A DNA stretch of 41,563 bases from positions 1 through 41,563 of the forward strand of contig SCNT01000037.1 in the NCBI GenBank assembly GCA_005503165.1. Reading direction: 5' to 3'. A program made the position numbers and the translations under genes. A model generated the notes under the pieces. The model was not told where the DNA came from, did no database searches, and was given only the letters and a program-made list of their open reading frames with translations. This stretch comes from Sphingomonadaceae bacterium 3R27E2-A (GTDB taxonomy: Bacteria; Pseudomonadota; Alphaproteobacteria; Sphingomonadales; Sphingomonadaceae). Shown piece after piece: positions 34,743 through 41,563 of the stretch (its first letter is position 1; the number at the start of each line of letters is the position of its first letter).

Positions 34743-36167
34743 ATGAACGACCTCAGTCCGCCCCCGCCTTCCGATCGCGAGGACCGCTGCCCTGGGACCA
34801 GTTACACCGACATGTTGAAGGCCGACACCCGGCGCGTGCCCGATTATCTGTTCGCCGAATCGACGCAGGAACTGGGCGACGCACCGATCCCCATCGAGCG
34901 CTATGTCAGCGAGGATTGGGCCAGCCTCGAGCGCCAGAAGATGTGGCCGAACATCTGGCAATATGCCGCGCGGGAGGAGGATATGCCCGAACCCGGCGAC
35001 ACCGTCGTCTATGACATCAACGAAAAAAGCATCCTGCTCGTCCGGCAGAAGGACCATTCGGTCAAGGCCTTCTACAATGTCTGTCTCCACCGCGGCCGCA
35101 AGCTGCGCATCGAAAGCGGCCCCGCAGTGCATTTGCGCTGCCCCTTTCACGGCTTTTCCTGGCATCACGACGGCCGCTTCAAGGAAGCGCCGTGTGCGTG
35201 GGATTTCAGGCATCTCGAAGCCAAGGATATGGCGCTGCCCGAGCTGAAGGTCGACCGCTGGCAGGGCTTCATCCTCGTCACCGAAAATCACGACTTGCCG
35301 TCATTCCGCGACTGGATTGGCCCCGGGGTCGAACATTATGACAATTGGCGGCTGGACGAATGCCACACCGGCGCCTGGGTCGGCCGCGTCATCCCGGCTA
35401 ACTGGAAGGCCGTCGCCGAGGCCTTCATGGAGGCCTGGCACAGCATCGTCACCCATCCGCAGATTCTGGGCTTCACCGCCGACGCGAACACGCGCTACGA
35501 TCTGTACGGCGATTTCCTCAACCGCGCGATTACTCCGGCAGGCGCGATGTCCCCGCACATCAAGGGCAAGGACCAGTTTTATGTCCTGAAGTCGCTGGAG
35601 GATTTCATCGGCGCAGGCGACAGCCGGGCGCGGCGCGCAAATGGCGACCCGACCGATCTCAAGGGCTTCGACGCCGACGATCCGATGCTCGCCCGCAAGG
35701 TGCTGGCCCAGGCGAACCGCGACGCCTTTTCCGCGATGAACGGGCATGATTATTCGGATGCCACGGACAGCGAGATGCTGGACAATTTCACTTATAATGT
35801 CTTTCCCAACTGGGCGCCATGGGGCGGGCTGGTCCCGAACATTGTCTATCGCTGGCGCCCGTGGGGCGACGCCGACCATTGCCTGATGGAAGTACGGATA
35901 TTGATGCGCACGCCCAAGGGCGAGAAGGCACCCAAATCGGCGCCGATGCACCTGATCGCCGACGACCAGCCCTTCGCCAGCGCCAGCCATTTGATCGGCG
36001 CCGCGCTCGCAGGCGTGTTCGACCAGGACATGGAAAATCTGCCCTATGTTCAGGAGGGGATGAAATCCTCGCCCAACGGGGTGATCGAACTCGGCCATTA
36101 TCAGGAAAGCCGCATCCGCCATTTCCACCATACGCTGGGCAAATATATCGACGGGCAGCTGCCCTAA
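34743..36167 (+). CDS. Rieske non-haem iron oxygenase, large (alpha) subunit type
   Basis: This 474-residue oxygenase has its Rieske cluster at C114-x-H116...C133-x2-H136 (CLHRGRK / CPFHGF), with a conventional 16-residue spacer. The mononuclear site has H233 and H238 in EAFMEAWHSIVTHPQ. A long insert with Asp/Arg-rich segments (about residues 270-330) and a large C-terminal region make it longer than the first Rieske protein, and the two are only distantly alike. The ATG at 34743 is 14 bases after the upstream stop, so they form an operon. The substrate is unknown; steroid, terpenoid or aryl-acid hydroxylation are all possible. A palindromic repeat follows. Confidence 0.92.
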   Translation: MNDLSPPPPSDREDRCPGTSYTDMLKADTRRVPDYLFAESTQELGDAPIPIERYVSEDWASLERQKMWPNIWQYAAREEDMPEPGDTVVYDINEKSILLVRQKDHSVKAFYNVCLHRGRKLRIESGPAVHLRCPFHGFSWHHDGRFKEAPCAWDFRHLEAKDMALPELKVDRWQGFILVTENHDLPSFRDWIGPGVEHYDNWRLDECHTGAWVGRVIPANWKAVAEAFMEAWHSIVTHPQILGFTADANTRYDLYGDFLNRAITPAGAMSPHIKGKDQFYVLKSLEDFIGAGDSRARRANGDPTDLKGFDADDPMLARKVLAQANRDAFSAMNGHDYSDATDSEMLDNFTYNVFPNWAPWGGLVPNIVYRWRPWGDADHCLMEVRILMRTPKGEKAPKSAPMHLIADDQPFASASHLIGAALAGVFDQDMENLPYVQEGMKSSPNGVIELGHYQESRIRHFHHTLGKYIDGQLP

Positions 36168-36171
36168 GCCA

Positions 36172-36266
36172 CCGTCATTGCGAGCGTAGCGAAGCAATCT
36201 CCAGCTGTCGGCTTTGGGTGCCGATAGTTGGAGATTGCTTCGTCGCTGCGCTCCTCGCAATGACGG
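36172..36266. repeat. Long palindromic repeat between convergent operons
   Basis: The left arm starting CCGTCATTGCGAG (36172) and running through GAAGCAATCTCCA is inverted on the right, ending CTCGCAATGACGG (36266). About 40 bases pair on each side with a small internal insertion, around a TTTGGGT loop. It fills the whole 105-base gap between the second Rieske gene and the NmrA-like gene. The arm resembles a dispersed repeat I associate with alphaproteobacterial genomes. It would form a very stable hairpin in either transcript. Confidence 0.75.
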
Positions 36267-36272
36267 CGTGCG

Positions 36273-37193
36273 CTAGGCGGGAACCGCCACCGGCGACCAG
36301 TCCTGGCGCTCCGCCCATTCCGCAAAAGGAGTCGGCGTCACCCCCAGCAGCCGCGCAGCGGGCACCGCGTCGAGCGCGACGGGCGACACAGGCTGGTCGT
36401 TGTACCAGCGATAGAATTTCGCCATCCCGTCATAGATGCTCGCGGGTTGCACCGCGCGCGAACCGGTGACGAGTTCGCTCATCCGCGCGGCGAATTCGTC
36501 GGGCGACAGGCTTTGGAAGCGCACCGGCCGCCCCGCTGCGATCGACAGCCGCTCGGCGACCGCCGCGCCCACCAGCGCCTCGGGCCCGCCCACCGCGATC
36601 CGGTCGGCGATCAGATCCTCGTGGAGCAAGGCAGACACCATATAGGCCGCGACATCCTCGAGGCAGACCCAGCTGATCTTCAGCGTCTCGGCCGCCGGAT
36701 AAGCGAAGACGCCGCTGTTCACGATTGCCGGGCGCGACCAGATGCGGGTGATATTGTCCATGAAGACCATCGGCTCGATGATCACATAGGGCACGCCGCT
36801 CTCATGGATCGCCCGCTCGATGTCGCGTCGCCCGTCGTGCGCCGATAAATCGAGGTCGCGGTCGGCGACGAAGCAGCTCGTGTTGAAGACGATCTTCCGA
36901 AGCCGCGCCGCGCCCGCAGCGGCGGCGATGTTCCGCCCCATCGCCGCGGCGCGCTCGCGGTCGAATTCGAACGGCAGGTGCATCGCCAGCGCGTCCTGCC
37001 CGTGGAAGGCAGCGGTCAGGCTGCCGACGTCGTAGAGATCGGCAGCCACCTCGGGCACGTCGGCATGCACCGTCGCCGCCATCGCCCCCGGCCGCCGCAC
37101 GCCGGCGGTGGGGTCGAGGCCCCTCGCCTTCAACGCGGTCAGCAAGGGAATCCCCTGATCTGCGGGCGCGCCGAGGACGAGGATCTTCTTCAT
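36273..37193 (-). CDS. NmrA-like / atypical SDR NAD(P)-binding protein
   Basis: This 306-residue protein opens with MKKILVLGAPADQGIPLLTAL, a Rossmann motif in which the usual GATGxxG reads GAPADQG. VRRPGAM, FHGQDALAMHLPF and IVFNTSCFVAD follow. The middle IIEPMVFMDNI and the C-terminal helices fit the NmrA-like group, which includes both redox-sensing regulators and reductases. The classical YxxxK is not evident, so a catalytic role is uncertain. It is the last gene of a seven-gene minus-strand operon. Its ATG overlaps the stop of the SnoaL-like gene (ATGA). Confidence 0.82.
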   Translation of the reverse strand: MKKILVLGAPADQGIPLLTALKARGLDPTAGVRRPGAMAATVHADVPEVAADLYDVGSLTAAFHGQDALAMHLPFEFDRERAAAMGRNIAAAAGAARLRKIVFNTSCFVADRDLDLSAHDGRRDIERAIHESGVPYVIIEPMVFMDNITRIWSRPAIVNSGVFAYPAAETLKISWVCLEDVAAYMVSALLHEDLIADRIAVGGPEALVGAAVAERLSIAAGRPVRFQSLSPDEFAARMSELVTGSRAVQPASIYDGMAKFYRWYNDQPVSPVALDAVPAARLLGVTPTPFAEWAERQDWSPVAVPA

Positions 37194-37603
37194 GCCGCGC
37201 CCGGAACGCCCGCAACCTTCAATTGCTCGACCATATGCGCGGTGTCGAAATAATGGATGCGCATCGACGCCATCTTGCCCGCCGCGTCGAACTCGGTGAC
37301 CTCGGCGATATGCGTTTCGAAGCGCTTGCCGCTCGATTTCGCGGTGACGGTGAAATGGAGCAGCGCCACGGCATATTTCTCGCCGCCGACCAGCTCCATC
37401 CATTTGACCACGGGGTCTTCCCAATAGCCCATCACATGCGCGTAGAGCCGCTGCAGCGCATCGCGCCCGCGCCATTCGCCGCCATAGGGGAGCGAGGGGG
37501 GTTCGTGGATGACGAGATCGTCCGACATGAACTCGGCGACGGCGTCCCACTCGCCGCGCCCGACCGCGGCGTACATCGCCTTGCTGGCCTCGAGCGGAGT
37601 CAC
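37190..37603 (-). CDS. SnoaL/NTF2-like fold protein (ketosteroid isomerase-like)
   Basis: This 137-residue protein has a cone-shaped NTF2-like fold: LEASKAMYAAVGRGEWDAVAEFM, a DDLVIHEPPSLPYGG strand-loop, RGRDALQRLYAHV, and three C-terminal strands including ALLHFTVTAKSSG and MRIHYFDTAHMVEQL. Members include polyketide cyclases, steroid delta-isomerases, limonene epoxide hydrolase and many of unknown function. The GTG start at 37603 overlaps the lipoyl-protein stop, and its own stop overlaps the NmrA-like start. Acidic and His residues in the cone (HEPPS, the Asp of YFDTAH) could be catalytic, but no specific reaction can be assigned. Confidence 0.8.
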   Translation of the reverse strand: MTPLEASKAMYAAVGRGEWDAVAEFMSDDLVIHEPPSLPYGGEWRGRDALQRLYAHVMGYWEDPVVKWMELVGGEKYAVALLHFTVTAKSSGKRFETHIAEVTEFDAAGKMASMRIHYFDTAHMVEQLKVAGVPGAA

Positions 37604-37830
37604 TCGATCGTGCCGACGAGCGCGCCGACCGGATAGACCTCGCCCTCGACCCCGGTCGGACGGATCGTGCCCGCAACCTGCGCCTCGATCTCGACCGTCG
37701 TTTTGTCGGTCTCGACCGTGTAGATGACATCGCCGACCTCGACGCGCTCGCCGTCGCCGAACATCCATTCGTTCAGCGTCATTTCGGTCGCCGACATGCC
37801 AATCTTCGGGATGCGCAGTTCCTCTGCCAT
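37600..37830 (-). CDS. Free-standing lipoyl (biotinyl/lipoyl-like) carrier protein
   Basis: This 76-residue protein consists of one complete lipoyl domain and nothing else: RIPKIGMSATEMTLNEWMF, GERVEVGDVIYTVETDK with the modified Lys expected at K43 in the E-T-D-K-T turn, and VAGTIRPTGVEGEVYPVGA. It ends four residues later. The E-TDK context favours lipoyl over biotinyl attachment (biotin domains have MKM). A normal E2 would continue with a subunit-binding domain and an acyltransferase core; here a TGA follows and the next gene begins in overlap (GTGA). It starts 4 bases after E1 beta ends, so it is probably the acyl acceptor of the E1 pair. Confidence 0.9.
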   Translation of the reverse strand: MAEELRIPKIGMSATEMTLNEWMFGDGERVEVGDVIYTVETDKTTVEIEAQVAGTIRPTGVEGEVYPVGALVGTIE

Positions 37831-37834
37831 CTTC

Positions 37835-38827
37835 TTAGCCTTTCCAGTTGACAGCGGCCCGCACCGCATCGGCGATCGCGTCCTTGTTCGGGATCCAAGC
37901 CTGTTCGAGCGCGTTCGCCATCGGCACCGCCGAGAAGGCGCCGCCAATCCGCGCCACCGGGGCTTTGAGCTTGCCGAACAGCCTTTCGTTAAGCCGCGAG
38001 GCGATCTCGGCGCCGGTACCATATTGCTTCACGGCTTCGTGCAGCACGATCGCGCGGCCGGTCTTTTCGACCGACACGGTGACCGTCGCCTCGTCATAGG
38101 GGGCGATGGTCCTGAGGTCGATGACCTCGACCGAAATGCCCTCGTCGGCGAGCTTGCCCGCGATTTCGAGCGCGTCGAGCACGGTGCGACCATAGGTCAC
38201 GATGGTGCAGTCGCTGCCCTCGCGCGCAATCGATGCCTTGCCGAGCGGGACGAAATGGTTCGGCCCCGGATCGTCCGATTTGAGGCCGTAACACAGGATA
38301 TTTTCGATAAAGATCACCGGGTCGTTGCACGCAATCGCCGCGCGCATCAGTCCCTGCGCGTCGGCGGCGTTCGACGGCGTGACGATCTTCAGTCCCGCGA
38401 CATGCGCGAACCATGCCTCGAGCATATCCGAATGCTGCCCGCCGAAGCCGACACCCACGCCGGTCGTCGTTCGGATCACCATCGGCACATGGGTCTGCCC
38501 GCCCGACATGAAGCGCAGCTTCGCGGCGTGGTTGACGATCTGATCCATCGCGACCGTCACGAAGTTCATCAGCATGATCTCGGCGATCGGGCGGAAGCCC
38601 GCGAGCGCAGCGCCGACGCACGCGCCGACGATCGCCTGCTCCGAAATCGGCGTCGCGCGAACGCGGCTCTCGCCATATTTCTCGGTCAGCCCGGCCGAGA
38701 TCTTGAACACGCCGCCCCCTTGTTTGGCGGCGACATCCTCACCGAGCAGGATCACGCCCTCATCCTCGGCCATCGCCTCGTCGATCGCGCGGTTGATCGC
38801 CTGCGTCATCGTGATCTGCGCGCTCAT
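37835..38827 (-). CDS. Thiamine-diphosphate 2-oxoacid/acetoin dehydrogenase E1, beta subunit
   Basis: This 330-residue transketolase-like protein starts MSAQITMTQAINRAIDEAM. Family blocks are EDEGVILLGEDVA, RVRATPISEQAIVGACVGAALAG, AEIMLMNFVTVAMDQIVNHAAKL, VGVGFGGQHSDMLEAWFAH, and the transketolase C-terminal domain with VIDLRTIAPYDEATV. It forms the E1 heterotetramer with the alpha chain encoded immediately upstream, with a four-base overlap (ATGA). Similarity is to acetoin dehydrogenase/branched-chain/pyruvate E1 beta in general, and the substrate cannot be told from the sequence alone. Confidence 0.93.
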   Translation of the reverse strand: MSAQITMTQAINRAIDEAMAEDEGVILLGEDVAAKQGGGVFKISAGLTEKYGESRVRATPISEQAIVGACVGAALAGFRPIAEIMLMNFVTVAMDQIVNHAAKLRFMSGGQTHVPMVIRTTTGVGVGFGGQHSDMLEAWFAHVAGLKIVTPSNAADAQGLMRAAIACNDPVIFIENILCYGLKSDDPGPNHFVPLGKASIAREGSDCTIVTYGRTVLDALEIAGKLADEGISVEVIDLRTIAPYDEATVTVSVEKTGRAIVLHEAVKQYGTGAEIASRLNERLFGKLKAPVARIGGAFSAVPMANALEQAWIPNKDAIADAVRAAVNWKG

Positions 38828-39804
38828 GCCGCAATCTCCTCTTCGAAGACATCCTTGCGGATCTCCTCGGGGCCCGGCAGCGGGCTGTTCGCGGCATATT
38901 CGGCGGCGGCATCCATTTGCGCGTCGAGATCGGCGACGATCACATCGAGCTCGGCCTCGGTGAACTGATGGTCGAGCATCAGCTGGCGAAGCCGCGGCAG
39001 CGGATCCTGCGCCGCCATTTCGGCGAGGTGCTCGGGCGGCATGTACGAAAAATCGGCGCCGAAGAAATGGCCCAACATGCGGTAGCACATCGCCTCGATC
39101 AGCGTCGGCCCCTCGCCCGCGCGGGCGCGATCCACGGCGGCCTTGGTGGTGTTGTACATCGCGATGGCGTCGTTGCCGTCGACATGCACGCCGGCCATTC
39201 CATAGGCCTTGGCGCGGGTGACGATCGAGTCGACCTTGGTGTGATCGGCAAAGGCGGTATGCTCGCCGTAGCGGTTGTTCTGGCACAGGAAGATCACCGG
39301 AAGCTTCCAGAGCTGCGCCATGTTCATCGCCTCGTGGAAGGCGCCGATATTGGTTGCCCCGTCGCCGAAGCAGACCATCGTCACCTTGCCGTCGCCGCGG
39401 TTCTGCGATGCGAGCGCGAGGCCGTTGGCGATCGGCAGCCCCGATCCGACCACCCCCGTCGTCACCATCACCCCGGTTTCGGGATGGGTGATGTGCATCG
39501 ACCCGCCCTTGCCGCGGCAGGTGCCGCCGGCCTTGCCCGCGATCTCGGCAAACAGCGGGTTCAGCGGCACGCCCTTGGCGATCTGGTCGTGCTGGCCGCG
39601 ATAGGTGGTGACGAGGTAGTCGCTCGGCTCCAGCGCCGCCATCGCGGCGGCCGACACCAGCTCCTGCCCGCGCACGGTGTAATAGATGACCGCCAGCTTG
39701 CCGGTCATCAGCAGCGAACGGAATTTCTCGTCCGCGCGCGCGACGCGCATCGTGCGGGTGTAGATGTCCCGCAGCTTGTCGCGATCGATCGTCGTGTCGG
39801 TCAT
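38824..39804 (-). CDS. Thiamine-diphosphate 2-oxoacid/acetoin dehydrogenase E1, alpha subunit
   Basis: This 326-residue E1 alpha chain has its ThDP-binding motif running from GDG at 147-149 to NN at 176-177 (GDGATNIGAFHEAMN...FLCQNN). The family blocks VRGQELVSAAAMAALEPSD, YRGQHDQIAKGVP, CRGKGGSMHI and MVTTGVVGSGLPIANGLAL precede it, and the typical YRMLGHFFGADFSYMP segment follows. Phosphorylation-loop-like regions are short, as in acetoin-dehydrogenase-type E1. The first step would be decarboxylation or C-C cleavage of a 2-oxoacid or alpha-hydroxyketone, with transfer to a lipoyl group. The gene overlaps the GST-like stop and the E1 beta start by four bases each. Confidence 0.93.
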   Translation of the reverse strand: MTDTTIDRDKLRDIYTRTMRVARADEKFRSLLMTGKLAVIYYTVRGQELVSAAAMAALEPSDYLVTTYRGQHDQIAKGVPLNPLFAEIAGKAGGTCRGKGGSMHITHPETGVMVTTGVVGSGLPIANGLALASQNRGDGKVTMVCFGDGATNIGAFHEAMNMAQLWKLPVIFLCQNNRYGEHTAFADHTKVDSIVTRAKAYGMAGVHVDGNDAIAMYNTTKAAVDRARAGEGPTLIEAMCYRMLGHFFGADFSYMPPEHLAEMAAQDPLPRLRQLMLDHQFTEAELDVIVADLDAQMDAAAEYAANSPLPGPEEIRKDVFEEEIAA

Positions 39805-40448
39805 GCAGGCTCTCCGATGCCCAATTGGGGGTTGGCGCTGGCCGCGGCGCTGGGACGGGCAGCCACGCGATCACGCCATGCGGTCAGGTTGCTCAGCGCC
39901 GGATCGGGCGGCTGCCCGACCATCGCGCCAAACTCGACGAACGAATAAAGCAGTATGTCGGCGAGACTGAAGCGGTCGCCCGCAAGCCACGGCCCCGCCC
40001 CAACGATCCGATCGACCTGCGCCAGCCCGTCGGCCGCGAGCCGCTTCAGGTCCGCCGCCGCGTCGGGCAGGCAGAGCACCCGGCTCTGGAACATCGGCAA
40101 CCCCTCGGCGCCGCGAAAGCCGGCCGTCATCGGCACGACGACGAGCTGGTCGACGATCCGGACCAGCATCCGGGTTTGGGCGCGCGCTTCGGCGGTCGCG
40201 CCAAGCAAAGCATGTCCGCCCAGCGTCTCGTCGAGATATTCGCAGATCGCGATGCTCTCGGCGATGCAACCGCCATCGTCGAGTTCGAGCAGCGGCGTGT
40301 GCCCGAGCGGACTCTTTGCACAGAAATCGGGCTGACGGTTCTCGGCCGCCATGATGTCGACGAACTGGCGATCGATCCCGATCCCGGTCTCGGCGAGGTA
40401 CATCAGCACCACGCGCGGATTGGGGCCGAGCGACTGATAGAGTTTCAT
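39801..40448 (-). CDS. Glutathione S-transferase-like protein
   Basis: This 215-residue protein has an N-terminal thioredoxin-fold domain (MKLYQSLGPNPRVVLMYLAE, GHTPLLELDDGG, AESIAICEYLDE, with the cis-Pro and the Glu-Ser glutathione-binding pair). The all-helical C-terminal domain contains GPWLAGDRFSLADILLYSFVEF, whose DRFSLAD is the family N-capping box. No N-terminal catalytic Cys is seen; Ser6 is the candidate thiol-activating residue. It may open an epoxide, isomerise or detoxify an intermediate. It begins 10 bases after the SDR stop and overlaps E1 alpha. Confidence 0.88.
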   Translation of the reverse strand: MKLYQSLGPNPRVVLMYLAETGIGIDRQFVDIMAAENRQPDFCAKSPLGHTPLLELDDGGCIAESIAICEYLDETLGGHALLGATAEARAQTRMLVRIVDQLVVVPMTAGFRGAEGLPMFQSRVLCLPDAAADLKRLAADGLAQVDRIVGAGPWLAGDRFSLADILLYSFVEFGAMVGQPPDPALSNLTAWRDRVAARPSAAASANPQLGIGEPA

Positions 40449-40458
40449 CGCGCGGCCC

Positions 40459-41223
40459 TTAGAACTGGACGCGCTTGGTGAAGCCGCCGTCGATGACCAG
40501 ATGCGCGCCGGTCATGTACGGGCACGCCGGCGACGCCATGAACACGATCGCCTTCGCCACTTCCTCGGGTTCGCCGAAGCGGCCCATCGGCATCTGCGCG
40601 AGCGTGCCTTCATAGAGCGGCGGCACCGCCGACTTGATCGCCTCCCAATTGCCTCCGGGATAGTAGATCGCGCCGGGCGAGACGATGTTGACGCGGATGT
40701 TCTGCGCCGCGAGCGCTTGGCTCAGCTGCGAGCCATAGGTGATCAGCGCCGCCTTCAGCGCGTTGAACGCCTGCGGCACGATGAAGGTCTCGACCGCCGC
40801 AGTCGACGACATGAAGATGATCGACCCAGACCCCGACGCAGCGAGCGCCTCGGTCAGCGTCTCGACCCCATGGACCGCGCCCATGACATCCATGTCGAGT
40901 CCGCGCTGCCAGTCGCCCGTCGCACCCTGTCCCGACGAGCTCGCCGTGTGGATGAATATGTCGCAGCCGCCGAGCGCGTCGCGCGCCTTTTCCAGCCACG
41001 CGCGATAGCCGCCGGGATTGTCCGTCATGTCGAATTGCTCGCCGAAGACCTTGCCCGGCCCCGCGGCGTCAATCGCAGCGACCGCGGCCCCGACCTTCTC
41101 GGCATCGCGCGAGAAAAAGGCGACATCGGCACCCTCGGCCGCAAAAATCTTGAGCGCAGCGAGCCCCAGACCGTGCGCGCCGCCGTTCATGATGACCTTC
41201 TTGCCCGTGAGACCCAGATCCAT
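40459..41223 (-). CDS. SDR-family protein with Tyr-to-Phe change in the catalytic motif
   Basis: This 254-residue Rossmann-fold SDR is the first gene of the seven-gene minus-strand operon. The cofactor motif is NGGAHGLG (13-20) instead of TGGxxGxG, and NNAG is replaced by HTASS (92-96). In the catalytic motif the Tyr is Phe153 (QAFNALKAAL) with K157 retained; the codon reads TTC. The Ser region IIFMSSTAA and the end HLVIDGGFTKRVQF are conventional. It may have lost hydride-transfer chemistry and serve as a lyase, a hydratase-like or a binding protein, or use another acid. The ATG has an excellent AGGAGG site. Divergent from the gene at the right edge. Confidence 0.88.
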   Translation of the reverse strand: MDLGLTGKKVIMNGGAHGLGLAALKIFAAEGADVAFFSRDAEKVGAAVAAIDAAGPGKVFGEQFDMTDNPGGYRAWLEKARDALGGCDIFIHTASSSGQGATGDWQRGLDMDVMGAVHGVETLTEALAASGSGSIIFMSSTAAVETFIVPQAFNALKAALITYGSQLSQALAAQNIRVNIVSPGAIYYPGGNWEAIKSAVPPLYEGTLAQMPMGRFGEPEEVAKAIVFMASPACPYMTGAHLVIDGGFTKRVQF

Positions 41224-41402
41224 CGCATCCTCCTCATGTGATTTTGGAGCGAACCTAGCTGGAACGAGAAGCGCGAGACATCAGCAAAAATGTGAGCGCC
41301 GCAATCGGCCGAGCCGGTAACGCCGGACGTCTCGCGCCCCGGCGATCATTGCCTCTCGACGGGGCCGACCTTCCGATTTCGTCAGTCCGTCGAAGCAGCG
41401 TC

Positions 41403-41421
41403 TTTTCGATTTTATCGAAAA
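41403..41421. promoter_or_regulatory. AT-rich inverted repeat, candidate operator
   Basis: TTTTCGAT (41403-41410) and ATCGAAAA (41414-41421) form a perfect 8-base inverted repeat around TTT. It lies in the 300-base gene-free region (41224-41523) between divergent genes, inside an AT-rich patch (about 41400-41440) that stands out from the GC-rich surroundings. It could be an operator for the minus-strand seven-gene operon, for the edge gene, or both. The rest of this region shows no ORF or RNA gene. Confidence 0.45.
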
Positions 41422-41523
41422 TTGCGGTAAATTTATCGGCCTGTTTCGTACCAATGCGCCAGTGTAAACCGGCCTGATCGCGAACGGATAGGAAAGACCT
41501 TCTGGCCAACAGGAGCGTCACCC

Positions 41524-41563
41524 ATGTCCGTCAAGGCCGCCCCGACCCCCGCAAAGACATTGC
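41524..41563 (+). CDS. Start of an unidentified gene, cut by the window edge
   Basis: An ATG at 41524 is preceded by an AGGAG site nine bases upstream (ACAGGAGCGTCACCC). The frame stays open to the edge, giving MSVKAAPTPAKTL. Thirteen residues are too few to name a family. Its position, divergent from the SDR operon with an inverted repeat between, suggests a further catabolic or regulatory gene. Confidence 0.5.
   Translation, partial: MSVKAAPTPAKTL

Overview
The window is GC-rich DNA from a Gram-negative alphaproteobacterium, most likely a sphingomonad of the Sphingopyxis type. This assignment is an inference. It rests on the mutL / mreB-mreC-mreD-mrdA-mrdB arrangement, a large TonB-dependent receptor, an endonuclease-type MutL, and short palindromic repeats of a style common in sphingomonads. 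No 16S rRNA or species marker is present.

Positions 1-11.7 kb are mostly housekeeping. They hold the 3' end of a PhoX/DUF839 phosphatase gene, a convergent CAP-domain secreted protein with a strong hairpin between the two, ychF, a palindromic repeat, mutL on the minus strand, and divergently the rod-shape operon mreB-mreC-mreD-mrdA-mrdB. A tRNA-Lys(CUU) gene ends this part.

From 11.7 kb to the end the window is a dense catabolic region of short, alternately oriented operons. (a) SDR (-), ThuA-like (+) and GMC oxidoreductase (-). (b) Two SDRs, a TonB-dependent receptor and an acyl-CoA synthetase (+). (c) A CurA-like reductase and an SDR (-). (d) A molybdopterin oxidoreductase, a second CurA-like reductase, a second ThuA-like protein, P450, acyl-CoA dehydrogenase, DUF35 protein, thiolase-like protein, second acyl-CoA dehydrogenase and a LuxR-type regulator (+), mostly joined by 4-base stop/start overlaps. 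(e) A VOC protein (-) divergent from two Rieske oxygenases (+), around a strong inverted repeat. (f) A seven-gene minus-strand operon: SDR, GST-like, E1 alpha, E1 beta, a free 76-residue lipoyl protein, a SnoaL-like protein and an NmrA-like protein. A further gene starts at the right edge.

Together these suggest uptake (TonB receptor), CoA activation, ring and side-chain oxidation (P450, two Rieske enzymes, GMC, Mo-enzyme, SDRs), acyl-CoA dehydrogenation and retro-aldol side-chain cleavage of a bulky hydrophobic compound, perhaps a steroid or terpenoid. The substrate is inference. The most notable points are the mycobacterial igr-like gene set (P450, two acyl-CoA dehydrogenases, DUF35 and Ltp2-like), the 2-oxoacid-dehydrogenase-like E1 pair with a free lipoyl carrier but no E2 or E3, and several family members that lack standard catalytic or metal-binding residues.
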